A DNA stretch of 64,000 nt from JACKHO01 sp041398745 (GTDB lineage: Bacteria; Planctomycetota; Planctomycetia; Planctomycetales; Planctomycetaceae), in assembly GCA_041398745.1 (NCBI GenBank), contig JAWKUB010000002.1:62001-126000 (forward strand). Reading direction: 5' to 3'. The notes under the pieces are model-generated. The model saw only the letters and a program-made list of their open reading frames with translations, ran no database searches and was not told the origin of the DNA. A program made the translations under genes and the position numbers. Of the stretch, positions 35,537 to 45,155 are shown one piece after another (the stretch's first letter is position 1; each line of letters starts with the position of its first letter).

Positions 35537-36844
35537 ATGCAGATGTTGGGATTCTTGGGATCAAAGAACTCATTTTGTGATGGTGTGAGCCGTCGCGACT
35601 TTCTCCGGATCGGCGGAGCCGGGTTTGCCGGACTGACGCTGGCTCAGCTTCTCCAGGCTGAGGCAGTTGCTGGAGCCACAGCAACGGGTCGGTCGGTCAT
35701 CAACATCTATCTGGGTGGTGGTCCGACCCATATGGATACCTTCGATCTCAAACCGAATGCACCACGTGAATTTCGTGGCGAGTTCTCGCCCATTGCCACG
35801 AAGGCCCATGGAGTTGAGATTTGCGAGCTGATGCCGCGCCTTGCTTCCCTTGGCGATAAGATTGCGATTGTTCGTTCGACCTCCGGCGTGAATAACGAAC
35901 ACGCACCAACCCAATCGGATTCCGGTTGGCGGCAACGCGATTTGCAGCAACTCGGCGGACATCCAGGATTGGGTCCTGTCATGTCCAAGGTATTCGGCCC
36001 GGCCAGTGTCACCGAGGAAGGTGTGGCCCCGACCGCGATGGATCTCAGCGGCTGGACGAAGCCAGGATTCCTGGGACAGACACACTCGGCATACCGGCCC
36101 GATGGAACCGGTAGACAGAACCTTACTCTGGATAAAAAACTCGGTGAAGAACGATTCAGCGATCGTCAGGATTTGCTCGGTTCACTCGACCGCATGCGAC
36201 GCCAGGTCGATGCTTCCGGCATGATGGATGCCATGGACAGTTTCTCCCAGCGCGCTGCTGGTCTGATTACTTCAGGCCGTGTCGCCAAAGCACTTGACTA
36301 CAACGACGAACCTGCCGAAGTTCAGCTTCGTTACGACACCAAGAAGAGTGGTGATGGTCGCAACTTCCTGTTGTCCCGTCGTCTCATTGAAGCCGGTGTG
36401 CGAAACGTCGCTTTCTCCATTGGCGGCTGGGACACACACGGCAACAACTTCAAGTCGATGCGAACCAAGCTGCCGGCGCTGGATAATGGTCTCAGCAATT
36501 TGATTACCGACCTGGAAGATCGTGGACGGCTGGATGACACGCTCATTCTGATGTCTGGAGAATTCGGTCGGACGCCACGCATTAACGGCAATGCCGGACG
36601 CGACCACTGGCCACAGGCGTCGTTCTTCTTCATGGCAGGTGGTGGCCTGCGAACCGGTCAGGTAATTGGCGCTACGAATCGACTCGGCGAACGCCCGATT
36701 GATCGGCCGGTACATCTGCAGGAAATCTTCGCTACGATTTACCACCAGTTGGGAATCGACGTACAAACGACAACGCTGACAGATCCCAACGGTCGCCCCC
36801 AATTTCTGGTCGAGCACCGTCAAATCATTCCTGAACTGGTGTAG
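35537..36844 (+). CDS. DUF1501 domain protein with Tat signal
   Basis: 435 residues. The Tat motif SRRDFLRIGG (Arg19-Arg20) shows export in folded form. The mature domain has NIYLGGGPTHMDTFDLKPNAP, MSGEFGRTPRINGNAGRDHWP and RPVHLQEIFATIYHQLGID, which mark DUF1501, a sulfatase/alkaline phosphatase-superfamily fold abundant in planctomycetes. Such genes usually pair with secreted cytochrome genes, as seen here with the divergent one at 32454-35261. The enzyme activity is not known. Confidence 0.92.
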   Translation: MQMLGFLGSKNSFCDGVSRRDFLRIGGAGFAGLTLAQLLQAEAVAGATATGRSVINIYLGGGPTHMDTFDLKPNAPREFRGEFSPIATKAHGVEICELMPRLASLGDKIAIVRSTSGVNNEHAPTQSDSGWRQRDLQQLGGHPGLGPVMSKVFGPASVTEEGVAPTAMDLSGWTKPGFLGQTHSAYRPDGTGRQNLTLDKKLGEERFSDRQDLLGSLDRMRRQVDASGMMDAMDSFSQRAAGLITSGRVAKALDYNDEPAEVQLRYDTKKSGDGRNFLLSRRLIEAGVRNVAFSIGGWDTHGNNFKSMRTKLPALDNGLSNLITDLEDRGRLDDTLILMSGEFGRTPRINGNAGRDHWPQASFFFMAGGGLRTGQVIGATNRLGERPIDRPVHLQEIFATIYHQLGIDVQTTTLTDPNGRPQFLVEHRQIIPELV

Positions 36845-37233
36845 TTGATTTGGAGTTTGCCGGATGAGTGGCGGCGTTATCCAGCGTGGATAAGTTTTCG
36901 CCAAGTTTGGAACTATTGGCCGACGCGTTGTTTGGCTGCGGTCCCCATGATGCCGTAGCTGTTTGTTCATCCCCGCGGACGCTCACGCAGGTCGTTCCCT
37001 TCTGTCCGGGTACGTGCGGATGCCATTATGCGACTTCTGCGGCCTTCAGTCGCCGCCTGCGTAACGCTTTGACTGTACGTCTTGTCTGTTAGACACGCTT
37101 CGCTTCCGTCTCTAGACTACTCAGATTAGTCCACCCTGATGTGTTCGCCGCCAACTGGCTTTGGTGAATTCGACCCACCGTACAAACTTGCTCAGGCGAT
37201 TCGGGCCTGATGTGTTCCGTGAATGGAGAAATT
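36845..37233. other. Spacer between DUF1501 and propeller-cytochrome genes
   Basis: 389 bases without a convincing gene. A TTGACT at about 37070 followed by TAGACA lies at promoter-like spacing (15 bases), otherwise nothing notable. Confidence 0.3.
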
Positions 37234-40200
37234 ATGCGGCTTCCAATTCTTGCCTGCACCTTTGGCCTGCTGCTGGGATCATATTCCCTCGCTCAGGACT
37301 CAGTTGAGTCCTATGTCGATCAACTTCCCAAAGGCGAAACCGCCGTGCGGCTGTTCAATGGAAAAGACCTCACAGGCTGGCAGGGTGATCCCAAACGCTG
37401 GTCCGTTAATGATGGCAGCATTCGCGGCGCCAACGACGACAGTGTCCCGTCAAGCACATATCTCTTCACAGAAAAGAATTACCGCAACTTCCGCCTGCTG
37501 CTGGAAGTGAAGCAAACCATGTCGCCGCAGCACAGCACCATGCATTCGGCTGTCTGCATTCTCGGTGAACGCTTCAAGGACACCGGCGAAAATAAGTTCG
37601 GATTCAAAGGGCCGCTGGTCATGTTCTGCCATGACTGGGGCATTTGGGATGCGTACGGACGGAATCGAGTCGTCGACCGTGGTGAGGGACCGAAAGTTGA
37701 AAAAAAGGGGGACTGGAATCTCATCGAAGTGCTGGTCATTGGTGATCGCATCCGGTGCGTCGCCAACGGCACTTTGGTTTTTGATTTCACCGACAAGCCT
37801 GAGAATCTCAAGGCTTCGCCTATCGGATTGCAGTTGCACAAGGAAACGCGTCCACAGGAATACCATTTCCGTGGACTGGTCCTGGCAGAGAATCCAGAGG
37901 ACACGCTGGTCACATTGAAGCAGCGGGACATTCGCACGCAGGCCGCCGAAGTGGCTCCTTCGATTGTACTCAGTGAAGAGAAGACTGAGGAAGCTCCCGA
38001 GCCGCCCAAAGATCTATTCGCACAAGGACCGAAGCCGCACTGGGTATGGGGGCCGAACAACGACGCTCACTACATTATCAGTACAGAGTTTCAGGCCGAA
38101 AACGCCCGGCGCGTGGCCGTAAAGGCTTCGTGCGACAACTTTGTCACACTCAAACTGAATGGCAAGCAAATTGCCAGCAGCAGTGAATGGCAGGAGCCAA
38201 TCGAGAAAGACCTCACCAAACTCCTCCAGTCAGGCGAAAACGAACTGACTGCCGAAGTTGGCAACGAAGGGGGTGTGGCCGCATTCATCGCGAGCATTGC
38301 CATTGAAGGAGCTGATGGAAAAGTCAGCCACTTAGTGTCGTCAACCGACTGGACCGCTGTTGATCGCGACAGCAAGCAACAGGTCGCCCTGCAAGACAAA
38401 GGTGAACTCGGCGTCGGCCCGTGGAACAACGTGTTCCAACAGCCAGCCAATGACAGCGGCATTCCGCGTGACACGTTCGTACTGCTGCCGGGATTCCAGG
38501 TCGAGAAACTGTTCACCGTACCGAAGGACGAATTCGGTTCCTGGGTCAACATTACGACCGACCCGAAGGGCCGCATTATTGCGAGCGACCAGGGTGACAA
38601 AGGTCTGTATCGCATTACGCCTGCTTCTGGCGACAAGGAGACGGTTGTCGAAAAACTGCCGCTGAACATCACGTCGGCACAGGGATTGTTGTTCGCCTTC
38701 GATGCGCTTTACATCTCGGTAAACGGCGGACCAGGCAGTGGTCTTTATCGATCGAAGTATGACGTCAGCGCCGATACTTTTGGCGATGTCGAAAAGCTTC
38801 ACAGCTTCCAGGGTGGTGGCGAACACGGACCACACGCGCTCCGGCTCAGCCCCGATGGCAAGCGCATTTATGTCATTGCCGGAAACCACACTGATCCACC
38901 ATTCCAGCCCATTTTCGATGGCGAACCTCAAACCATGGGTGGTGCCCGGGAAACGGTTCGCACGGCCACGTTGCCGGAAGGGATGACCTCCCACATGCTG
39001 CCGAACTGGGATGAAGACCTGCTGCTCACCCGTCAGTGGGATGCCAACGGCCACGCCCGCGGCAAACTCGCCCCCGGCGGCTGGATTGCCTCGACCGACC
39101 CGGACGGCAAAACGTGGGACCTGTTCTCGATTGGTTACCGAAATCCATTCGACATGGCGTTCAACGCTGATGGTGAACTCTTCGCCTACGACGCCGACAT
39201 GGAATGGGACGTCGGATCACCCTGGTATCGACCCACCCGCGTGGTGCATGCAACCAGCGGCAGTGAATTCGGCTGGCGCAGCGGCACGGGCAAATGGCCA
39301 ACGTACTACCTCGACAGCCTGCCGCCGCTTGTCAACATTGGCCCCGGTTCGCCAGTCGGTGTCGAGTTCGGCTACGGCACCAAGTTCCCTGCCAAGTACC
39401 AGAAAGCCCTCTACATTTGCGACTGGACCTTCGGCACCATGTACGCCATTCACATTACGCCCGATGGCAGCAGTTACACAGGCGAGAAGGAAGAATTCCT
39501 CTCGCGCACGCCGCTACCGCTGACCGATGTCACAGTCGGCCACGACGGCGCGCTTTACTTCACGATTGGCGGACGTGGCACGCAGTCGGAGCTCTACCGC
39601 GTGACATACGTGGGTGAAGAGTCGACCGAGCCTGCTGATTTGCATGACGCCGAGTTTGCTGCAGATCGGGCGAAGAGACACCAACTTGAAGAGTATCACC
39701 ACCCGGGTATCGTCAAAGACTTGCAGGGCAAGGACGGTGAGTCGTTCCATCAATTGGTGGTCAGCTCCGTTAACAGTGACGACCGCAAATTACGTTTCGC
39801 CGCGCGCCTCGTTGCTGAGCGCATGCTTAGCGACCTGACCATTCTGGGCGGAGTGCAGACGCTGGATTCCAAATTGAGCGTCAATGCTCTCATCGAGACT
39901 TCAGTTGCCATCGCTCACGTTGGCCCCAAGTCATCACAGGGTCACCTTCTGCAATCACGGTTGCTAACAGTGGACGTTGATAAACTCGATGAACGACAAC
40001 AACTCGACTATCTCCGAGCCCTCTCCCTCGTTTTCATCCGACTCGGCGCTCCCGATGATGACACACGCCAGAAGTTCGTCGATAAGCTCGATCCACTCTA
40101 TCCGTCGAAATCCCACAAAGTGAATCAGGAACTTTGCCAAATGCTGGTGTTCCTGCAATCACCCACTGTGGTGGAGAAGACCATCGGGCTGCTCAAGGAA

Positions 40201-41055
40201 CCAAGCGGCGTGGTCGAAGAAGACCTGGGAGCCGTCCTTTCCCGTAACGCCGGCTACGGTGGAGCCATTAAGGCCATGCTCGCGAACCAGCCGGACAAAC
40301 CACGCGTGGCCTATGCCCTCGCCCTGCGGGAAGCGAAGGTCGGTTGGACAATCGAAAGTCGCAAGGCGTACTTCGAATTCCTGGACCAGGCCAAGCAGTG
40401 GAGCGGTGGTAACAGCTACCGCAAGTTCATCCAGAACATCGACGACGAAGCCTTCCTGAACGCGACAGAGTTGGAGCGACTCGCCATTGAAGCGGGTGGT
40501 GCCCGTAAGCCGTTCCAAATGCCGGAACTCCCTAAACCAGCCGGCCCTGGCAAGGAATGGACACTAGAAGAAGTGCGGGCCCTCGCTGCAGAAGGCCTGA
40601 AGAAAGGTCGCAACTTCGAGAACGGTCAGAAAATGTTCGCGGCCACCCGGTGCGTACTGTGTCACCGCTTTGGTGGTGATGGTGGTGCCACTGGTCCCGA
40701 CCTCACCCAACTCGCCGGCCGCTTCAACCTCGAAGCACTCACCGAAGCGATTATGGACCCGAGCAAGGTCATTTCCGATCAATACCGGGCTCATTTGATC
40801 GCGATGGAAGATGGCACCGTGGTCACAGGCCGAATTGTCAGTGAAACGCCGCTCATTTACACCGTCGTCACCGACCCCGAAGACTCCACCAAAGTGGTGG
40901 ACCTGCAGCGGTCAAAGGTCGAAGAAATGAAGCCCGCCCCGCAGTCCCTCATGCCTGCTGGACTTCTGAAACCCCTCAACGAAACCGAAGTTCTCGACTT
41001 GCTGGCTTATCTCCTGAGCCGGGGGAATCCGCGAGATCCGATGTTCCGTAAGTAG
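37234..41055 (+). CDS. Secreted DUF1080 / beta-propeller / cytochrome c fusion
   Basis: 1273 residues. The signal peptide MRLPILACTFGLLLGSYSLA ends near residue 21. A DUF1080 (3-keto-disaccharide hydrolase-like, LamG fold) domain spans about 30-220 (RLFNGKDLTGWQGD), then a small galactose-binding-like region (about 280-390), and a large six-bladed propeller (about 420-820) of the planctomycete membrane-bound dehydrogenase type. A helical segment follows, and finally a cytochrome with CVLCH (Cys1140, Cys1143, His1144) and a C-terminal tail typical of these proteins. The frame opens at 37210, but the ATG at 37234 has a GGAG motif and the signal peptide. Likely a periplasmic oxidoreductase in sugar breakdown; substrate unknown. 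Confidence 0.9.
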   Translation: MRLPILACTFGLLLGSYSLAQDSVESYVDQLPKGETAVRLFNGKDLTGWQGDPKRWSVNDGSIRGANDDSVPSSTYLFTEKNYRNFRLLLEVKQTMSPQHSTMHSAVCILGERFKDTGENKFGFKGPLVMFCHDWGIWDAYGRNRVVDRGEGPKVEKKGDWNLIEVLVIGDRIRCVANGTLVFDFTDKPENLKASPIGLQLHKETRPQEYHFRGLVLAENPEDTLVTLKQRDIRTQAAEVAPSIVLSEEKTEEAPEPPKDLFAQGPKPHWVWGPNNDAHYIISTEFQAENARRVAVKASCDNFVTLKLNGKQIASSSEWQEPIEKDLTKLLQSGENELTAEVGNEGGVAAFIASIAIEGADGKVSHLVSSTDWTAVDRDSKQQVALQDKGELGVGPWNNVFQQPANDSGIPRDTFVLLPGFQVEKLFTVPKDEFGSWVNITTDPKGRIIASDQGDKGLYRITPASGDKETVVEKLPLNITSAQGLLFAFDALYISVNGGPGSGLYRSKYDVSADTFGDVEKLHSFQGGGEHGPHALRLSPDGKRIYVIAGNHTDPPFQPIFDGEPQTMGGARETVRTATLPEGMTSHMLPNWDEDLLLTRQWDANGHARGKLAPGGWIASTDPDGKTWDLFSIGYRNPFDMAFNADGELFAYDADMEWDVGSPWYRPTRVVHATSGSEFGWRSGTGKWPTYYLDSLPPLVNIGPGSPVGVEFGYGTKFPAKYQKALYICDWTFGTMYAIHITPDGSSYTGEKEEFLSRTPLPLTDVTVGHDGALYFTIGGRGTQSELYRVTYVGEESTEPADLHDAEFAADRAKRHQLEEYHHPGIVKDLQGKDGESFHQLVVSSVNSDDRKLRFAARLVAERMLSDLTILGGVQTLDSKLSVNALIETSVAIAHVGPKSSQGHLLQSRLLTVDVDKLDERQQLDYLRALSLVFIRLGAPDDDTRQKFVDKLDPLYPSKSHKVNQELCQMLVFLQSPTVVEKTIGLLKEPSGVVEEDLGAVLSRNAGYGGAIKAMLANQPDKPRVAYALALREAKVGWTIESRKAYFEFLDQAKQWSGGNSYRKFIQNIDDEAFLNATELERLAIEAGGARKPFQMPELPKPAGPGKEWTLEEVRALAAEGLKKGRNFENGQKMFAATRCVLCHRFGGDGGATGPDLTQLAGRFNLEALTEAIMDPSKVISDQYRAHLIAMEDGTVVTGRIVSETPLIYTVVTDPEDSTKVVDLQRSKVEEMKPAPQSLMPAGLLKPLNETEVLDLLAYLLSRGNPRDPMFRK

Positions 41056-41079
41056 CGGTTCGGTACTGGTGCACCGCGC

Positions 41080-41107
41080 GGGACCGCAGTTTCCAAGCTG
41101 CGGTCCC
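41080..41107. terminator. Strong hairpin after the propeller-cytochrome gene
   Basis: A perfect 10-bp stem, GGGACCGCAG paired with CTGCGGTCCC, with an 8-base loop, 24 bases after the stop codon. There is no T-run, so it may act as an mRNA 3' stabiliser rather than an intrinsic terminator. Confidence 0.4.
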
Positions 41108-41206
41108 AAATGGGCCGCGTGTTTGTTCGGAAAAGCCGTGTTCAACACAACTTTTCGGCCCAAGTTTGACGAAAATTCGCAGGGTTAGTTGGCAAAGGGT
41201 GAGGTC

Positions 41207-41737
41207 ATGGCAATTGTCATTGTGTGTCCACAATGCGGGGCTCAGGATAAAGTTCCCGACAGTGCTGTTGGGAAGCGGAAGCGCTGCAAGGTTTGCGGAA
41301 CGCCCATCAAAATCGAAGACATTCCCGAATCCCCGCAGGAAGAAGCGCGACGACGCAAGGCGAACAAAAAGGCGAAATCCAAAGAAAAGCAGAAAGCCAA
41401 GTTTCAGCAGGGTGTGCAGGGTCTACTATGGTTTGTCGGTGGAGCCCTGGTGCTGGCCGGCATTGGACTCGCCGCGGTTCTCATCCCCAGTTTTCGTGAT
41501 GTTCTGGCAACGGTCCTGGTCATTGCCGGTGCCGCAGCCGCAATTATTGGTTACGCGTTTATCTTCTTCACAGAAGAAGAACCGTTCATGCGCGCCATTA
41601 TGAGATTCTTTCCACCTCTCATCTTTTTCTCCGTCCTGAAGCGGCCCCAGGAAGCGTGGCCCTATCTGGTCTTGGTTCTGGCCGGGCTGGCGTCCCTCGG
41701 CGGCGGACTGGCAATGCAGAAGATGCAGAATCTTTAG
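41207..41737 (+). CDS. Zinc-ribbon membrane protein
   Basis: 176 residues. The N-terminal zinc ribbon has CPQCG and CKVCG (four cysteines), followed by a Lys/Arg-rich stretch and three or four hydrophobic segments (GLLWFVGGALVLAGIGLAAV and others). Planctomycetes use such ribbon-TM proteins widely; the role is unknown. The frame can be read from a TTG at 41189, but the ATG at 41207 is preferred because it gives MAIVIVCPQCG. No obvious operon partner. Confidence 0.75.
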   Translation: MAIVIVCPQCGAQDKVPDSAVGKRKRCKVCGTPIKIEDIPESPQEEARRRKANKKAKSKEKQKAKFQQGVQGLLWFVGGALVLAGIGLAAVLIPSFRDVLATVLVIAGAAAAIIGYAFIFFTEEEPFMRAIMRFFPPLIFFSVLKRPQEAWPYLVLVLAGLASLGGGLAMQKMQNL

Positions 41738-41804
41738 TGGTGCACAATGTCAGTCGACGAAAATCGGGCGACCTGAAATTGTCGAGAGACAGGAGCCTCA
41801 CCGC

Positions 41805-42047
41805 ATGTCGTTTTCTGAAGCACTGATCTTAAGACTGTGCCACAGGGCGAGGTTTGGAAAGTACCCCAGTCCTCCGGTTGCGATAGAAGCGGCCGTGGAG
41901 TTGGAGAACGCTGTGCAGGGACAGCTCATCGATTCAACAGGACTTCTTGAAATTCTGGAGAAGTCGAAGAGTGAAGGAACTCTAGGCCATGAACTGTATC
42001 TGGCTGGAACCTGGTGGATCGATAGCCAAGGTGGCTCATCTGAGTAG
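41805..42047 (+). CDS. Small protein of unknown function
   Basis: 80 residues, starting MSFSEALILRLCHRARFGKYP, acidic in its second half. An AGGAG-like motif (CAGGAGCC) lies about 11 bases before the ATG. No known domain recognised, and short. It follows the zinc-ribbon gene by 67 bases on the same strand. Confidence 0.4.
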   Translation: MSFSEALILRLCHRARFGKYPSPPVAIEAAVELENAVQGQLIDSTGLLEILEKSKSEGTLGHELYLAGTWWIDSQGGSSE

Positions 42048-42123
42048 TCGCCGGACCTGAGCCCAGACCCGGCGCAATACCGACCGTTCTGTTACGTTCA
42101 ATCTGTCTAATGAACAGTCCGGA

Positions 42124-42606
42124 TTAGAACATGGGCTCGCGGCCTAGCTGTCTTCTAATGACGGCCCATTGCCCGGCGTGCATGAGCCAGTGGGTTCCTT
42201 GGAGAATAAAGACGTCGGCGACCCGTGGGGCGTATTCAATGCCTGAGGGTTCATCGAGTCGTTCAGCCGAGCAATTCGCGAGTGCGGTCAGCGTCGCTTC
42301 CCGGATGTTTCCATAAAGTCGTTTCAGCTCTTCGAAGCTGTCGAACTGGCTCGGATCATCAATGGTGGCCGTCTCCTTTCGATAACGATTGGCAAAACCA
42401 TCGAGCAATGTGGGTACGCTGCCGGGAGCGATATGTTCCATGAACTTGTGCTCCGAAACAATGAGGTGACCCAGTTGCCAGCGAATGTGGTTGAGTCCCG
42501 CACCCGGTCGATGCATGGTCTCCTCTTCGGTTAAGTCCGAGAGGTACAGGTCAACGACCATTTGGCAGTTGGCAATGGCTGCTTCAATTGCGGCTTGAGG
42601 TGTCAT
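42124..42606 (-). CDS. DinB-like (DUF664/DUF1569-type) four-helix protein 1
   Basis: 160 residues. Helical bundle with the metal-ligand pattern of the DinB superfamily: His in HIRWQLGHLIVSEHKF and a C-terminal His in HWLMHAGQWAVIRRQLG. DinB-like proteins include thiol-dependent transferases, but the substrate is unknown here. It lies 15 bases after the nucleoside hydrolase gene on the same strand, so it may form an operon with it and the oxidoreductase. Confidence 0.78.
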   Translation of the reverse strand: MTPQAAIEAAIANCQMVVDLYLSDLTEEETMHRPGAGLNHIRWQLGHLIVSEHKFMEHIAPGSVPTLLDGFANRYRKETATIDDPSQFDSFEELKRLYGNIREATLTALANCSAERLDEPSGIEYAPRVADVFILQGTHWLMHAGQWAVIRRQLGREPMF

Positions 42607-42621
42607 GGGAATAAGTTTCGT

Positions 42622-43569
42622 TTAAGGTTGGACCAGAGCGAGCAGTTCAGCCACGTAGTCGAACACTCCCTGCAAGTCGACAGCAATGAGGACGTCAACA
42701 TTCGATTGACGCTGCCGCAGAAAGCGGCGGTCGAATACGGTTGCACCGCGAGTGAGTTCGCCGGAGAGTTCGACCTGCATCGACATGGGCTGTGTTTCAA
42801 ATAATGTCGGCCGGGCTACAGCGGCCAGAGCCATAATCTCGGGGACGGCCATGCCTTCGATGCCGAATTCGCGGCGGCTTTCCCGAAGCCCAAACGGGAA
42901 TAACCATTCCAGCACCCGGCCCAGCCGCGTGTATGACGAAACCGGCAGGCGGTTGTACTGGTCGAATGACATGACCATTTTGCGGGCGACGTCAATCGGC
43001 AGCAGCTTCGGCATTGTAGGGAAATTAAATACCACGTGCGCCGCTTCAGGATTGGCATAGACATTGAACTCTGCGGCGGCCGAAACATCACCACCTTCGG
43101 CCACGGCACCCGCGAGCGTGACGACTTCTTTTAAATTGGTAAGAAACTCGGGATAGCGTTCCATTGCCAGGTGGACGTTGGTCAAAGGCCCCAGCGTCAG
43201 CAGCGTGAGTTCACCAGGATGCTGCTTGACGAGTTCGACCATGACCTTGACGGAATCCGTCGGTTGATGCAGTGGCGCTTCGACCGGTTGGCAATCTCCC
43301 AATCCGTGCTTGCCCGCTGGAAGCAGCAGGCCTCGATTGGACGGCAGCAGGGAGTGTGGTCCGTCCGAGAATCCCACACGTGGCCAGAGCGCGGGGTCGA
43401 CAATCGACAAGACTGTTTGCAAGTTGCAAGACGCCTGTCGCCCTGACACAACTCCCGCAGTGGCCGTGAGACCGACGATTTCAATTTCCGGATCGGAGAG
43501 CGCCAGGGCAATGGCAATGGCATCGCCAACGCCGGGGTCGGCGTCGATGATAAGCTTCCTGCCAATCAT
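42622..43569 (-). CDS. Nucleoside hydrolase-family protein with altered catalytic motif
   Basis: 315 residues. N-terminal IIDADPGVGDAIAIALAL aligns with the family signature DTDPGIDDA, but the first of the two adjacent Asp is Gly (Gly15; Asp9, Asp11 and Asp16 are kept). The C-terminal region, normally His-Asp (HDPLAVA-like), reads VPEIMALAAVARP. Canonical enzymes split ribonucleosides into base and ribose using a Ca-bound water; a change at these sites could mean other substrates or no activity. The start overlaps by 4 bases (ATGA) the end of the oxidoreductase gene, indicating coupled translation. Confidence 0.8.
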   Translation of the reverse strand: MIGRKLIIDADPGVGDAIAIALALSDPEIEIVGLTATAGVVSGRQASCNLQTVLSIVDPALWPRVGFSDGPHSLLPSNRGLLLPAGKHGLGDCQPVEAPLHQPTDSVKVMVELVKQHPGELTLLTLGPLTNVHLAMERYPEFLTNLKEVVTLAGAVAEGGDVSAAAEFNVYANPEAAHVVFNFPTMPKLLPIDVARKMVMSFDQYNRLPVSSYTRLGRVLEWLFPFGLRESRREFGIEGMAVPEIMALAAVARPTLFETQPMSMQVELSGELTRGATVFDRRFLRQRQSNVDVLIAVDLQGVFDYVAELLALVQP

Positions 43570-44858
43570 GTGGCCTCCGTAACGTTCCCGGGAGCAAGAG
43601 CATTACCAGTAAGCAGATTGTTTGCTTCGTCGTCACTTACGAAGGAATTCGACTGGGCATCAAACTTCAGTGCCCGCCCCAATCGATACGAGATATTTCC
43701 GAGGTGGCAGAGCGTCATGCTGCGGTGCCCGGTCTCGATGTCAGCTGCGGGACTTTGCCGCGTACGAACCGAGTTGAGAAAGTTCGCGACATGTGCAGAT
43801 CGGATTTCCGAAGCACCCTCAAACAGTGGCTGCCTGCCGCCATAAACCTTCCAGCCGCTGCGGTCGATGACGAGTGTTCCGTCACTTCCATAAAATGCGG
43901 CGCCGGCAGTGCGCCCTTCGATACCGTGACTCGACCATTGTCGATGTTCCCACAGCACCTGAACGTCATCAAATTCGTACTGTACGGTTAATGTGTCTGG
44001 CGTTTCGCGTTGATCTTGTAAATACAGGCATCCCCCTGAAGCACTAATGCGGCTGGGCAGGTCCAGGTTGAGCCCCCAGCGGACTACGTCGAGGTATTGC
44101 ACGCCCCAGCATCCGAGTTCGCCAGCGCCGTAGTCCCAAAACCATTGCCAGTTCTGATGAAATCGCGCCGGCTGGAAGGGTCGATTTTCCGCCGGACCAA
44201 GCCAGCGGTCGTAATCAACTCCGGGTGGAGGTGTACTGGATTCCTGATGGGACAAGGGACGACGCTGATGCACAGCCCATGCTTTGGCGAAGCGAACATC
44301 TCCTATCGCACCTGACTGAACTGCATTCACTGCCGACTGGAAATGGGCACCGCTGCGTTGCGGCAGACCCGTTTGGATGAGTGAACCCGACTGCCTGGCG
44401 GCAGCGGCAATTTGGTCTCCCTGATGAATACTCAGTGCCACCGGCTGTTCGAGATAAATGTCTTTTCCAGCCTGACACGCATCAACAGCAATGCGGGCGT
44501 GCCAGTGGTCGGGCGTTGCAATGACAACGGCATCAACGTCGGAGCGGCTCAGCAGTGCTTCATGGTCGGGAACCACTACCGGTCGCGCGCCAGTGGTCTT
44601 CCGCAGTTCATCCTGCAAGAGTGCTGCGTGCCTGATGTCGACATCACACAATGATGTCACAACTGCTCCGGGTTGCTGCGCGAACAGAAGCGCCAGTTCC
44701 TGTCCCCGGTTTCCGGCTCCGACGATGCCGACGCGAATTCGCTCAGGCTCACCCGCATGTGCCGAGAGTCCCAACCCCAATGCACCAACGGCAGCACCGG
44801 CCGCATTACGAGCCGACGCGTTCAGAAACTCTCGACGATTGTAATTGTGAGTTGCCAT
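43566..44858 (-). CDS. Tat-exported Gfo/Idh/MocA-family oxidoreductase, catalytic Lys replaced
   Basis: 430 residues. Tat signal NRREFLNASA (Arg8-Arg9), NAD-binding GIVGAGNRGQE near residue 44, and TPDHWHARIAVDACQAGKDI. The family motif EKP, whose Lys is catalytic in glucose-fructose oxidoreductase and inositol dehydrogenases, is here EQP (Glu137-Gln138-Pro139). Planctomycetes have many secreted members. The C-terminal domain has GELGCWGVQYLDVVRW, as in relatives. Overlaps the nucleoside hydrolase gene by 4 bases, so they are co-translated. Substrate unknown; redox activity is doubtful without the Lys. Confidence 0.85.
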   Translation of the reverse strand: MATHNYNRREFLNASARNAAGAAVGALGLGLSAHAGEPERIRVGIVGAGNRGQELALLFAQQPGAVVTSLCDVDIRHAALLQDELRKTTGARPVVVPDHEALLSRSDVDAVVIATPDHWHARIAVDACQAGKDIYLEQPVALSIHQGDQIAAAARQSGSLIQTGLPQRSGAHFQSAVNAVQSGAIGDVRFAKAWAVHQRRPLSHQESSTPPPGVDYDRWLGPAENRPFQPARFHQNWQWFWDYGAGELGCWGVQYLDVVRWGLNLDLPSRISASGGCLYLQDQRETPDTLTVQYEFDDVQVLWEHRQWSSHGIEGRTAGAAFYGSDGTLVIDRSGWKVYGGRQPLFEGASEIRSAHVANFLNSVRTRQSPAADIETGHRSMTLCHLGNISYRLGRALKFDAQSNSFVSDDEANNLLTGNALAPGNVTEAT

Positions 44859-44939
44859 ACCTTGTTCGAACTCAATCGATGGTTGAGCAAAAGAGGCTGT
44901 TTCAAAATCTCAATGAACATGAACTCTGTTCAGGCAAAA

Positions 44940-44964
44940 CACAGACAGGAATGTCTGTGCCACC
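44940..44964 (-). repeat. Dispersed palindromic repeat, copy 4
   Basis: CACAGACAGGAATGTCTGTG followed by CCACC, upstream of the oxidoreductase gene. Confidence 0.8.
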
Positions 44965-45155
44965 AGATTTTGAAATGGCCTGGAGCAAAACAACTTCAAT
45001 TGGGGACACCTCGATTCTACGACCGTCCGACACAACATGCCACCCTCAAGTCGGTTGCTGACACTCGCTGCACTTACATGGCCGGGATGACAGGAACTTT
45101 CCACAGATGTCAGGTCGCAGGGGAATAAATCTCGGGTGAGTTGTTCTGTCTTGAT

